Source of the DNA: Gracilariopsis chorda
Taxonomy: Eukaryota > Rhodophyta > Florideophyceae > Gracilariales > Gracilariaceae
Direction: 5' to 3'
DNA: 64,000 nt
Assembly: GCA_003194525.1 (NCBI GenBank)
Contig: NBIV01000001.1
Coordinates: 62,001-126,000, forward strand
Part shown: positions 1-8,832 of the stretch, piece after piece
Layout: each line of letters starts with the position of its first letter
How positions within the stretch are numbered: position 1 is the stretch's first letter
Program-made: the position numbers and the translations under genes
Notes under the pieces: model-generated
What the model was told of the DNA's origin: nothing
Seen by the model: only the letters and a program-made list of their open reading frames with translations
The model's database searches: none

Positions 1-279
1 CGCAGAATACTCGTATTCCGTAACATCCTCAAGAATCTATCATGACAGGGACATAGTATCACGCGCGGTCAGAGCTCGGTGCTTTGTGAACATGGGATTG
101 AAGGAAACGGAGTATTGAGACTCTGTACGTACCATATTGACAAACTCGTCGAAACCGCGCAGAGTTCCGACTAGTTCCTTCTCGCCGCGCATTATAATCC
201 ATATGCGGCTTCCGATGCATTTGTCTACGAGTTCTAGCGGGAGGATTTGCGGGACCGGGTTGGAGTGTTTGGAAGACAT
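1..279 (-). CDS. LSM5: U6 snRNA-associated Sm-like protein LSm5, partial, with one intron
   Basis: LSm5 is a subunit of the LSm1-7 and LSm2-8 rings that bind U6 snRNA in the nucleus and deadenylated mRNA in the cytoplasm. Exon 1 (279 down to 133) begins at an ATG and encodes the Sm1 motif: [16 protein letters not shown], then [13 protein letters not shown], close to LSm5 of animals and plants. The conserved frame then fails. A donor GTACGT lies at 132-127 and an acceptor ending TAG at 39-37. Exon 2 (36-1) resumes with [12 protein letters not shown], exactly where LSm5 proteins have an LEDVTE segment. The intron is 96 nt (37-132). The C-terminal Sm2 motif lies beyond the window edge. A longer open frame from 330 is not used because its extra N-terminus has no counterpart in the family. 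A TACCAAGGGTA motif lies 86 bp upstream of the ATG. Confidence 0.93.
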
Positions 280-364
280 TTCTGTGACGACGAGCCGGGC
301 GCAGGCTGGGCTCCAGCATCCCGCAGGCACATCAAGGGGACCGCTTCACGGCCGTGCTCAAGGA

Positions 365-375
365 TACCAAGGGTA
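365..375. promoter_or_regulatory. TACCAAGGGTA palindromic motif
   Basis: Copy of the 11-bp motif described in the findings, 86 bp upstream of the LSm5 start codon. The function is inferred from recurrence and position. The rest of the 410-bp gap between LSm5 and the next gene shows no coding signal. Confidence 0.5.
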
Positions 376-689
376 CAGTTGGTAACCCGGCTTGCAGTGG
401 GCACGAGTGCAGATGCCTGCACTCCGTGGCATGAGTGCGCGCGCCGGTTGCTACAGTACGTAGGTCCAGAGTCTGAACTCCAGACCCGTTCAGAGAATCA
501 GGGTGGATGCGTTCTGATTGCCCGTAGGGTGATTGGTCAAGGGCCTGGCTATCACCACGCCAACATGTTCGAAGCGGAGTTGGGAGATGCGGCGAGTAAG
601 CAAGAGGCGTAACAAGTCGAAAAGTTAGACTACGCGTTTACTCAAGAGCAGCGAAAGAAACGAAGAAAGGGGACGAAACGCTAACTGGG

Positions 690-1016
690 TTACGAGGCCT
701 GCTGCACAGCGGCCTCACCCACGAGTGGCGTTTCCTCGTCAGTAGCGGAGGTCGGCGTTTCATCGGCAGTGGAATGCTTCCTGTACAAACGAATGCTCCA
801 TGCAATTGCCCAGAAGAAACCCAATCCGAGTAGCGGAGAGGTGAGAAGTTGCAAGATGCCCACAAAGACGGTTTCATTCATGCACTCGGTGCCGAGAAAC
901 GCGGAGATAATTGTTCCCACTCCCGGCGCGAATACGTTGATGGCTAGAATTACTAGCGCCGCTGTGGAGCTCAGTCCGCGCGGCATACCGCTGTACACCT
1001 GCTCGGGGATCTTCAT
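690..1016 (-). CDS. SPEC3/Stum-like small integral membrane protein
   Basis: A 108-residue protein starting at the ATG at 1016. The open frame extends to 1241, but the extra part is low-complexity and runs through a poly-G tract, so the internal ATG is preferred. It begins with a YSGMPRGLS segment, followed by a hydrophobic stretch with the signature LAINVFAPGVGTIISAFLG. A second hydrophobic stretch has GILQLLTSPLLGLGFFWAI. The tail is Thr/Glu-rich. The NxxxPGxGTI and GxLQLLT pattern resembles the SPEC3/Stum family, known mostly from animals, where Stum acts in mechanosensing neurons. The role here is unknown. Two membrane spans are expected. The alternative is an unrelated two-span protein; the family call rests on recalled motif similarity only. 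Confidence 0.6.
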   Translation of the reverse strand: MKIPEQVYSGMPRGLSSTAALVILAINVFAPGVGTIISAFLGTECMNETVFVGILQLLTSPLLGLGFFWAIAWSIRLYRKHSTADETPTSATDEETPLVGEAAVQQAS

Positions 1017-1029
1017 GATCGAATGTACT

Positions 1030-1045
1030 GGGGGGGGGGGGGGGG
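1030..1045 (+). repeat. poly-G tract, 16 nt
   Basis: A run of 16 G on the plus strand, 14 bp upstream of the ATG at 1016, so it reads as poly-C on the coding strand of that gene. Similar coding-strand C tracts precede several other genes here. Confidence 0.95.
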
Positions 1046-1375
1046 TGATTGAGATGGTTTGGCGGAGCGGCGAGGGTGATGGGGTGGCACGGCGTACGCA
1101 AAGAGTTGTGCGGGAAGAAGCAAACGGGGTGGCGTGGTGCCGTGTGATATAACGGCTGAAGCGGCTGTGGCCATGCGCAAACACGTTGGCGCCGTCATGC
1201 GTGGCGCGCTCTTGCACAGCCATGGCCGCGCTGTATGGCACTGCACCTGCGCTAATTTCGGCGCTCCGCCATTTGTGCAGCCGCGCGGTAATTGCGTCCC
1301 GCTTCTGGGAGGGGCGCTCTGCCTCCCGGCCACTTCGTACAACGGGACCAACGGTGTTATCAGTTCCACCCTTGG

Positions 1376-1404
1376 TACCAACGGTACCAAAGGTACCGTT
1401 GGTA
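1376..1404. promoter_or_regulatory. triple overlapping TACC-N3-GGTA motif cluster
   Basis: Three overlapping palindromic motifs: TACCAACGGTA (1376-1386), TACCAAAGGTA (1385-1395) and TACCGTTGGTA (1394-1404). A near-match CACCCTTGGTA lies just before. The cluster sits in the 560-bp divergent gap between the SPEC3-like gene (start 1016) and the splicing-factor gene (start 1578), so it may serve both. Regulatory function is inferred. Confidence 0.55.
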
Positions 1405-1577
1405 AAGCGTTACCGTCGGTACAGGGGTAGCAATCCAAGCAGAGCGCTGGTATGCAGGAGCCCTGACGTGGCTGGCCCCCAACCCCAACCCATCCTTTGA
1501 GAAAGCAACCAGCGTCTCCACCGGCTCACAAAACCGTTCCTCGAGCCAGGAAGCCATTTCGTCATCAGCAACCTTCA

Positions 1578-2531
1578 ATGTCCCAGCCGTCATCATCGCC
1601 AACCTCTCCCAACAATGAAACCACATCGCCCTCCAAATCGCTCGAAGCAGCCCCCGAATCTGCGACGGCCGAGAAACGCGAACGAAAACGACAAGCACGT
1701 AAGCGAGCCCGAGCCGCCGCATCTCAGCGAAATCGTCCCAACACAAGTATCTACATATCTGATCTACCCCCTGATGTGACCCACGATCAACTGGAGACCT
1801 TTTGTGCAAAATGTGGAATTCTTGTACCGGATCCGCGTACGGGTCGTGCGCGCATTAAAATCTATAGAGATGAACAGGGTCGGGTTAAGGGTGATGCATT
1901 GGCTACTTATGCGTTGAGACCTAGTGTGCTTAACGCTGTTGAGATTCTTGATGGCGCTTTGTTGAGGGAAGGTGGCCCAGCTGTACGTGTTGCTGAAGCT
2001 TCTTTTGATCACAAGCAACCGCGGACGCAACGCTCCGCAGATGTGTCTGAAGCGCGCGTTGAATCTGCGCAGGAGGCTGCGCCGCGTTTGTCGGTACGAG
2101 ATTATGTGCAGGAGAAGATGAGTTGGGATGACGAAGACAATAATGCCGCCAATTCCAAACTATCAAGTGCATCTCGTATAGTGATTTTGAAGAACGTGTT
2201 TGACGCGGACAAAGCTGATTATCAGCTCATTCGCGAAGACATGCAGGAAGGCTGTGAACAGATTGGAGATGTAGAAAAAATCACCGTGTTTGAGGGCAAT
2301 GAACACGGTGTGGTTGCTGTCAAGTTTCGTTCGATAGAATCTTGTCTTCGATGCATACAGGTGATGAATGGAAGATGGTATGACGGTCGACGATTGAGTG
2401 CTCAAATTTACGATGGACGTACTGACTATCGTCATAGAGAAAGTGACGCTAACAGGGAAGAGAGGGAACGGAATTGGAAAGAATGGTTGGAGAGCGATTC
2501 ATCCAATAAACCAAACTCGCAGTTGAACTAA
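1578..2531 (+). CDS. HTATSF1/Cus2-like U2 snRNP-associated splicing factor
   Basis: A 317-residue protein with a Ser/Pro-rich and basic N-terminus (residues 1-50) and two RNA-recognition folds. RRM1 is at about 55-143, with SIYISDLPPDVT and a degenerate RNP1. RRM2 is at about 200-285, starting SRIVILKNVF and ending MNGRWYDGRRLSAQIYDG. RRM2 has the U2AF-homology (UHM) pattern, with an R-W-Y in place of RNP1 aromatics, as in HTATSF1/Tat-SF1 and yeast Cus2. Those proteins bind SF3B1 and help remodel U2 snRNP before branch-site recognition. The C-terminal RHRESDANREERERNWKEWLES segment is typical of the family. The ATG at 1578 is chosen; the frame is open to 1497 but without another ATG. The Lys/Glu-rich tail of animal HTATSF1 is absent, as in Cus2. 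Confidence 0.85.
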   Translation: MSQPSSSPTSPNNETTSPSKSLEAAPESATAEKRERKRQARKRARAAASQRNRPNTSIYISDLPPDVTHDQLETFCAKCGILVPDPRTGRARIKIYRDEQGRVKGDALATYALRPSVLNAVEILDGALLREGGPAVRVAEASFDHKQPRTQRSADVSEARVESAQEAAPRLSVRDYVQEKMSWDDEDNNAANSKLSSASRIVILKNVFDADKADYQLIREDMQEGCEQIGDVEKITVFEGNEHGVVAVKFRSIESCLRCIQVMNGRWYDGRRLSAQIYDGRTDYRHRESDANREERERNWKEWLESDSSNKPNSQLN

Positions 2532-2690
2532 ACGCAAACGACCTACAGCGATAAGAATTTATCCTTAGCATGCCAGGTACGGTACATGGCCAAAATACGC
2601 CCTCACCGCCCCACGTATTCGTCTCATTCTCCAAACGTTAGACAAGATTTGGTTCACACACGCATCGCGACGCAAACAAAAGAACGGCGC

Positions 2691-3134
2691 TCAGTCCTTG
2701 CGAATTGGCCCTCCACGACCGAATCCGCCGCCCTCTCTGTAGGACGGACGGAAGTCGCCACCTGGGCCCATCTTCTTGTCACCGCCATCTCCATAGCTCC
2801 TTCGCGGACGATCTCCACGTCCCAGGGCAGATCGGGCGGGCTGACGTGGCGGTGGGTTGAGTGTTGTCGGCTTGACCGTGCTGGGCAGGTTGAGGTAGGA
2901 TCGCAAGTACTCGATGCCCTCGTCGGTGAGGTAGTAGTAGTAGTACTGCCACGAAAAGGTCTCCCGTACGTACTCTCTTGAACGGAGCGACTTCATGGTT
3001 TGCATGACGTGAAGGTTTGGAATCTCCTTCATTTCGAGGTGCTCTTTGAGCATGGAGTCCTTCTTAACAACGCACACGCCATCCTTGAAAAGCTGCGAGT
3101 AGATTGCGACGCGGTTCTTCTTGGGGATCAGCAT
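2691..3134 (-). CDS. RPS10: 40S ribosomal protein eS10
   Basis: A 147-residue protein, close to the usual length of cytosolic eS10. It begins MLIPKKNRVAIYSQLFKDG. The winged-helix domain (about 1-95) carries the family blocks GVCVVKKD, PNLHVMQTMKSLRSREYV and TDEGIEYLRSYLNLP, and ends in a Gly/Arg-rich tail that is basic at the C-terminus. The run of five Tyr after FSWQ is a longer aromatic stretch than most eS10 proteins have. It is a structural protein of the small subunit head near the mRNA entry. It is convergent with the splicing-factor gene, with stops 160 bp apart. Confidence 0.97.
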   Translation of the reverse strand: MLIPKKNRVAIYSQLFKDGVCVVKKDSMLKEHLEMKEIPNLHVMQTMKSLRSREYVRETFSWQYYYYYLTDEGIEYLRSYLNLPSTVKPTTLNPPPRQPARSALGRGDRPRRSYGDGGDKKMGPGGDFRPSYREGGGFGRGGPIRKD

Positions 3135-3753
3135 CTTGAGATAGTTCGGTCTATCAGAGATTTGAGTTTAGCTGTAGTGAAGGCGAGTCGTACTTTCACC
3201 GCGGAGCTTTGGCTCGACCGGTGGAAACGAAGCAACTATCTTCGAGCGATGGGAATCTCCTCTGGTTGCAGGCGGAGGCAGGTGCGTGTGCGGAGAAGAC
3301 GGTCGCCGTCGACGCCGCTGCTACGTTGGCTTACAGCTGGTCCCACTTACAGAATCGACACCGGTGCGATTTGGAAATGGCACTAGTGGCGCTAATTATG
3401 CGGAACGGAAGTGCACCCGCCGAAACACTTTGCGGGAACGTCGGCACTTGGGATCAATTGACCTGACAAATGACGTCGTCTTTCTTCGCTCTCTCTACTA
3501 GCGTGCCATGCAACTGGTGTAACTCTACCCTTGAAGGGTAAGTTCCCTTGACAAGTCAGATGAAAAGCAGTATGGGAGGGGAAGAAAAACCCTTCCCTGA
3601 CAGTCTTTCAGCAGATATCGCCGTCCCATTCCTTTGTTGTCTTTCCATATATGCTGTTATTCTCGTTTTCTGCAATCTTTCAGCGGATACGTTCGTGCCC
3701 TTCTGTTCGTTCTTTCAGCTGTGATTTTCTCCTGTCCACTGGCGATCGCCAAG
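3135..3753. other. intergenic region, divergent promoter
   Basis: About 620 bp between the starts of eS10 (minus) and the unknown protein at 3754 (plus). It contains an imperfect inverted repeat of CCCTTGAAGGG type near 3531 but no convincing gene or RNA. Confidence 0.4.
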
Positions 3754-4974
3754 ATGTCGCAGCACAAGACACAAAACCTTCAAGTGTCTTTCAGGGCACC
3801 AAACGCCGTGAACGACCAGAGCAGTCCAACACAAGGAAATCCCCAACCTGAGTTTAGATGGTGCGAGCCTATTGATGCCAAGAACATCGACCCAGAGCTC
3901 CCACCACTAACTGCAGTTAGAGAATCACTTCCGATTGGCTTCATAGAGCTGCGAAGCTCCTTGCCTGAGACCATTGCCGAAGCTGACAATTCTTTTGTAC
4001 TGTCCATTCTCGAACAAAAAGCTCCTACCGCACTGACGGCCCAGGAAGCCAAGGACGCCATCCTTTCCCAGTGTTATTTCCGAGCAGCGCGGCAGCTTTA
4101 CTCTTCTATGACAGAGGACGAACGATATAGATGTCGCCTCCTGCAAGGGATTTTCTACGATACCACTCCAATTCCATCCTTCTTGAACAATGCTATCGCA
4201 ATGATCGGTCATTTTAGGTGCGAGTTTGGGGAAGTTCGCATTCGCCATGCAGAAGTTTTGCTGCGCCGGTGGGTAGTTATTGGGCTTGAAACTGGAAATG
4301 AACTGCAGACCGGTGAAAAACTAACTCGCTTAATGCTGTCACAGGCTGTTTTCAGAGATAGGTCTTCCAAAATACTCGTCAACTCCTTGATTGAAGAAAG
4401 GGTGAAGAGGATCTCCAAGTCTTCATTCAAAGTGAAGAGCCATGCAGGCCTCCTTCGAGTATTCCATCCGTTATTGGCTTGCAACGAGGACGGTTTGAAT
4501 AGGGTTTCTGAGAACTACCCGTATCATTTGGAAATGCGCCGCCTTATAATGCTACACAGGATGACACATTTCGAATGGCGGACTGCTGAAACTATTGCTG
4601 GCGTACCTATTCAGATTGTGTTGGACTATTTGGGTGTTCGCTTAGTAGTACTGAGCGACGAAGAGCTATATAGGTGCTTTACATTTGCACTTAGGAGGTA
4701 TTGGGCAGATTATAAGAGCCTCGTGGAAGAGGCTTTCGAGGTTGCCGAGCCAGTTGCGACTGGGTTTGGCAACGCTTGTCAAACTGTCTCATCCGATGAT
4801 CTTCAAGCAACATTTGCTCTACCGCTTTCTGATCAAGATATTAGCATGGGTTTTATGTACAACCCGGCTGTTAAGTTTGAGTTTAAACCTCGGTTTTGTG
4901 CATATTCAAAGAATACGGGCAAAGAAATGCGTACTGCCAGATTGCAGAAAGAGTATGGTGAGCTCAGGCGCTGA
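3754..4974 (+). CDS. hypothetical protein, 406 residues
   Basis: I do not recognise this protein. The frame is open from 3634, but the first ATG is at 3754; the upstream part is hydrophobic and may be a chance extension or part of an unseen exon. The N-terminus (1-60) is polar and Gln/Pro-rich. The remainder is a mixed, probably helical globular sequence with many Leu, Arg and Glu. It includes AQEAKDAILSQCYFRAARQLY, HFRCEFGEVRIRHAEVLLRRW and a segment with paired aromatics near FALRRYWADYKSLVEEAF. No membrane span, zinc ligand set or nucleotide-binding loop is visible. Amino-acid composition and length support real coding. It could be a lineage-specific family member. Confidence 0.6.
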   Translation: MSQHKTQNLQVSFRAPNAVNDQSSPTQGNPQPEFRWCEPIDAKNIDPELPPLTAVRESLPIGFIELRSSLPETIAEADNSFVLSILEQKAPTALTAQEAKDAILSQCYFRAARQLYSSMTEDERYRCRLLQGIFYDTTPIPSFLNNAIAMIGHFRCEFGEVRIRHAEVLLRRWVVIGLETGNELQTGEKLTRLMLSQAVFRDRSSKILVNSLIEERVKRISKSSFKVKSHAGLLRVFHPLLACNEDGLNRVSENYPYHLEMRRLIMLHRMTHFEWRTAETIAGVPIQIVLDYLGVRLVVLSDEELYRCFTFALRRYWADYKSLVEEAFEVAEPVATGFGNACQTVSSDDLQATFALPLSDQDISMGFMYNPAVKFEFKPRFCAYSKNTGKEMRTARLQKEYGELRR

Positions 4975-5104
4975 ACACAGGTTTATCTGGTCATATACTT
5001 GACGAAGTGCTTCGACAGTACGAATGGCGGTGGTTGTCTTCCACACGGCTCTTGCGAATGTGCCGTCGTCTCGAACACACCTTAAGATTTTCTATGATGC
5101 TAGT

Positions 5105-5115
5105 TACCAACGGTA
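5105..5115. promoter_or_regulatory. TACCAACGGTA palindromic motif
   Basis: A variant of the recurring 11-bp motif in the 470-bp gap between the hypothetical protein and the Cx9C gene, 334 bp upstream of the ATG at 5449. Nothing else in the gap looks like a gene. Confidence 0.4.
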
Positions 5116-5448
5116 CCTGAGTATTAGCTGTACATGGAGGGTAAAGGTCAGACCTTGCTGCTCGCCCCTCGAGTTTCTAATGTTTGGAGAAGTAACTTTA
5201 GAGTGTGGATTGTTGAGTTGCTGACCGAAGATGCTTACAGAAGGCCTATTCAGAAGTTCTGAATCAGAACAATTGCGCATACATTGGAACATCGAGATTC
5301 CATAGACAGTAAGAGGCGTCAAGGGGATCATCGCTCCGAAACTGGAGTCGAAGCGCGCTATACCGTCCTGAACTACACCTAACTTTTGACAACTGCTCCC
5401 GATCTATCCGTCCGCAAAAAGAAAAACGAATTATCTGGGCGTTGTTTC

Positions 5449-5775
5449 ATGTCTGAAGAAGGGCATGCCGCCGATGTTGGTAGCGAAAAAGTACGAACTG
5501 TAACAGTGGCTGACGCTTTCCCAATGTGCCGATCCAGTGTGGAGGCGTACGCCAAGTGCGTCAAAAGTCATCCCGCGAGGTCTCCCACATCGTCAGTTTG
5601 TGAAAAGTTTGCCGTATTGGTAGGCTGGTGCGTCACGCTCTCGTTGTGTCCACTGGAGGCACGAGCTTTGGAAGAGTGTTGCGATGGTGTTCCTGAACTT
5701 GTGCGATGCACGGAAAGCCGCTGCCCTACTCAAAACCTTCGACTGGACCGATGTATGGATGGCTTTACCAAGTGA
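5449..5775 (+). CDS. multi-Cx9C protein, probably mitochondrial intermembrane space
   Basis: A 108-residue protein from the ATG at 5449 (frame open to 5386 without another ATG). Cysteines form exact C-x9-C pairs at 27/37, 51/61, 67/77, 77/87 and 92/102. The spacing marks CHCH-type helical hairpins that are oxidatively folded by the Mia40/Erv1 relay in the intermembrane space. Four Cx9C units in a small soluble protein are also the arrangement of complex I subunit NDUFA8, and the first motif (CRSSVEAYAKC) fits that position. However, overall similarity is too weak to name it. There is no cleavable presequence, as expected for Mia40 substrates. What is seen is the Cys periodicity; location and partner are inferred. 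Confidence 0.65.
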   Translation: MSEEGHAADVGSEKVRTVTVADAFPMCRSSVEAYAKCVKSHPARSPTSSVCEKFAVLVGWCVTLSLCPLEARALEECCDGVPELVRCTESRCPTQNLRLDRCMDGFTK

Positions 5776-6578
5776 AGCCTCGGAAAAACAGAATTGGAGA
5801 CTCTGCTGCTGCTGCGCTGCATGGAAGGTTCTGGGACGCGTCTGATAAGGACATTATTTCTGCAGCTGCTGTAGCTGTTCTCCGAGTGGAGACAGTTGTA
5901 TGTTCCGCACTAAGCAGACTGGATAGACCGTTTTGTAGCGTGAAGAGCATTTAATTTGAGTTTCTGTACTAGCTGTTGTCCAGTTCTAGTGGAGACGTGG
6001 TCGCAGACTTCTTCGTTCCGCTCCCACTGCGCTGGCGCGATTATAGGGAAGCGACGTGAAACCATGTCGCACATTCTCCTCTCGATATTACCCTCGTATC
6101 ACAGGAAGAATGAACAAAATCTGGCATCGGTGGGGAGCAAAGGGTTAGCAGTCTAACCTTTTATCTTTCTACCCTTTTAGCTTGGCAGGGGTATATGGAT
6201 AACCCCAAAAAATCTTAAAATATCGCGCGCTAGGCGATTTTGGCATCCCTACCAGCGTTCTTATTGCCATTTCTCGTTGTCATATCCGCCTTGTGATTTC
6301 TTTTTTCATTTCAGTACGAGGAAAATATAGAAATGAAAGTAGACACCGTGATTTGAAATTTTAATGGATTTTGAGGACTTCATTGACCTATTAGGGCGAA
6401 CCCACTCGTTCACGCCAACCTGTAAAAAACATTGAAACGTGGCGTACAAAGATTGGTTCCCTAAACAGCAAGAAATTGAAGCGTTTCTTTACGACATGCA
6501 GTTTCAATGAAAGCTCCCTAACGCAAAGAACAGCGTGATCGGGATCACTGTCTTGTACGCCCGACCACCACTGCAGCT
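5776..6578. other. intergenic region before the Harbinger element
   Basis: About 800 bp with no convincing host gene. It contains AT-rich stretches and AACCCTTTT-like and ACCCTTTTAG pieces near 6160-6180. The 5' end and left terminal inverted repeat of the Harbinger element should lie here, but I could not identify them. Confidence 0.4.
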
Positions 6579-8792
6579 ATGTCTACCTCATCGGACTCAT
6601 CAAACGATGATGTGATTGACTCTCTTTTGCTTCTTGTGACACAGCTAGTGACAAGTCGTAAACAAAAAGCCAAACAAGGTGGATCCAAACCTGGTAAGCA
6701 GCCAAATCGAGATATTGGGCGAGAAAGCGGCAAACGTCGTCTTGATCAAGACTACTTTTGTCGTGTTTCATTAGCTCCTTCTGTTTTCTTAACGGCAGAA
6801 TTTGAAAGAAGATTCACTGTCACGAGGACAATATACAAATCTATAAGAACGCGGCTACTTCAAAACGAGTCTTTTTTCAATGAACTGTCAGATTGCTGTC
6901 ACGTTCATGGCACTTCAACTGATCAAAAATTATGCGCAGCTTTGCGACAACTCAGCTCTGGAGCTACCGCAGATACTTTGGTAGACTACTTTCGGTTGTC
7001 TGAAACTACATTATTAAAAATTCTAAAGCACTTCTCCAAGGCTATAGTGCAGCACTTTGAGGAATATATCCGTCGACCAACACACGCAGAACTACTCAAT
7101 ATTGAAAAGCAGTATGCAAAACTGGGATTTCCTGGATGTATCGGTTGTGTTGATTGTTCTTCTTGGGAGTGGGCAAGGTGTCCTGTGGGATTGCAGGGTC
7201 AGTTTATTGGAAAAGAGGGGAGACCGTGTGTGCGTATGGAAACTGTAACGGACGACAAACTATGGATATGGCACATTCTGTATGGCGTTCCTGGTGCTCG
7301 CAACGATAGGACGACATTTGATCAAAGCCCCCTGTTTAATGATATCAAGACAAGACAATGGCCAACAGTGAAGCCCAATTATGTTGTAGGTGGAATGGTG
7401 ATTGATTGGTTCTATTTCTTAGCGGATGGAATCTATCCAAGCTTTCGCATTTTTGCCAAGCCACACCCCAACCCCACAAATGCGAAATCAAGGTTGTACA
7501 CCGCGTCACATTCGAGTGCACGCAAGGCTGTTGAGCGCTTGTATGGCGTTCTTGACGCTCAATTTGAGATTCTTTCCCGCCCTTGCAGGTTGCATCACCT
7601 TCAAGAAATGAATGACGTCGTAATGTGCTGCGCCATTTTGTAGTGCAATACATTCCCGCGTACGGGCGATGGTGAAACTCATATCTGAGGTGTACTCGGT
7701 GCGAGCGATGAAGCGGGATGCATGAATTTTAGCCCCCGTTTACCGGGCTAACTAGCGGTCGGGTTACCCAGGGTGGTTATGGGAACATTCATATTTTGTG
7801 GTACTTGCCTGGCAAGGGTGGTGGACACGTGGCTACAGCCCCGGCCAGGAGGCCCAAAACGGCTACTTATTTTAGTATAGTTTAGGGGTTAATTTTACTT
7901 AGGCTAGTGCACTACCTACTGTACTGCACTGAGCTAGTACTTGAGCGTCGGCCGCACGGCGGCGAGCTCACCAAGAAAAGTAACAAGAGTTCGGCTCTGA
8001 CTCTATTCGCCATGCGAAGTGTCTAACTCCTCGCGGAGGTACACCGCTTGCCCGATAGTTTCACCCGACTCGAACCACCGAGGAGACCGTGCTCGTCGTA
8101 CCCAGTGGGTTGTGACCACTCGTGGTATTCGTTGTTGTCGTGTGACCGCCCGTACAGGCCCTATCTCCGCCCCAGTTTTGGGTATTGATATTACCGACGT
8201 GTGTCGTGAGACCGTGAGACCATCCCTTCCCCTCATATCCCCTAACCGCCGCGCGGTGCGTGTTCATGTGTGTGTATCGGCACCCCCCTCCGGGGTCTGT
8301 TCCCGCTTTCCGCACGCCCCCGTCGGGTGGTCCCTTTCCCTCTTTTGTTCCACTGTTCGCAGGCTACTTCCGGACCAGCCGTGGTTCCGACCCGTTCTAA
8401 CCCCTAAACCTCCGAGGTACATCCAGGCTCCCGACGGAGTTACACCCGTCATACGGGACACGGAGGGCTCTACCCAGCTGGGCCTACCTCTCCAAGAGAG
8501 CAAGGCTTCGAGCTGCCTTGGGTGCCTTTCCCACACCGGGATTGCACCACACATTTTACACAATATGATTGTGAAAGAAAGGGGTTATGAAGGGACCGCA
8601 AAGTTTCGAATTCCTGACGCAGAACTACAGTCCTTGCCACCTACATTGTCGAACTATGAAACTTCCCACTGCACCTACAGGCAAGCCGACTTGTGGCGCG
8701 AAACAGTTGATGACCTTGACAGTGTTGCAGATCATAACTGTCTCCTCAATGCGCTGATTCAGAACATATGGAACGCGCATGGAGACATTTGA
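6579..8792 (+). pseudogene. PIF/Harbinger-type transposase, interrupted by an insertion
   Basis: The first part (6579-7638) gives a DDE transposase of the plant-transposon-protein type. It has GCIGCVDCSSWEWARCP with D192, a LWIWHILYGVPGARND segment with D243 followed by TTFDQSPLFND, then the LADGIYP motif, and SARKAVERLYGVL with E319. The catalytic triad is intact. The reading frame stops just after MNDVVMCCAIL at the border of a 913-bp insertion. The C-terminal part resumes at 8557-8792 with LHNMIVKERGYEG and ends in an ALIQNIW helix, as in the family. Joining across the 5-bp target duplication keeps the frame exactly, so the break is recent relative to other decay. The convergent Myb-like gene downstream completes the usual two-gene Harbinger layout. 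Confidence 0.88.
7639..8551. mobile_element. 913-bp LTR-like insertion (probable solo LTR) with 5-bp target duplication
   Basis: The insertion begins TGTAGTGCAAT and ends ATTGCACCACA, an 11-bp imperfect inverted terminus (10 of 11 match) with the TG...CA ends of LTR retrotransposons. It is flanked on both sides by CATTT (7634-7638 and 8552-8556), which occurs once in the uninterrupted transposase frame. A 5-bp duplication and TG/CA ends fit a solo LTR left by LTR-LTR recombination. A non-autonomous DNA element is the alternative. No internal coding is convincing; a long plus-strand open frame crossing its right border is a chance fusion. I found no second copy in the window, and it does not obviously match sequence beside the gypsy remnant near 62 kb. 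Confidence 0.85.
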
Positions 8793-8832
8793 TGATTTGC
8801 CGTAGTAAACTTTTATTGAGACACTTTGACTT

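Noticed and set aside
8019-8792. 257-codon plus-strand open frame as a gene
   Set aside because: It is a chance fusion of LTR-like sequence with the displaced C-terminus of the Harbinger transposase; codons before 8553 have no protein character.
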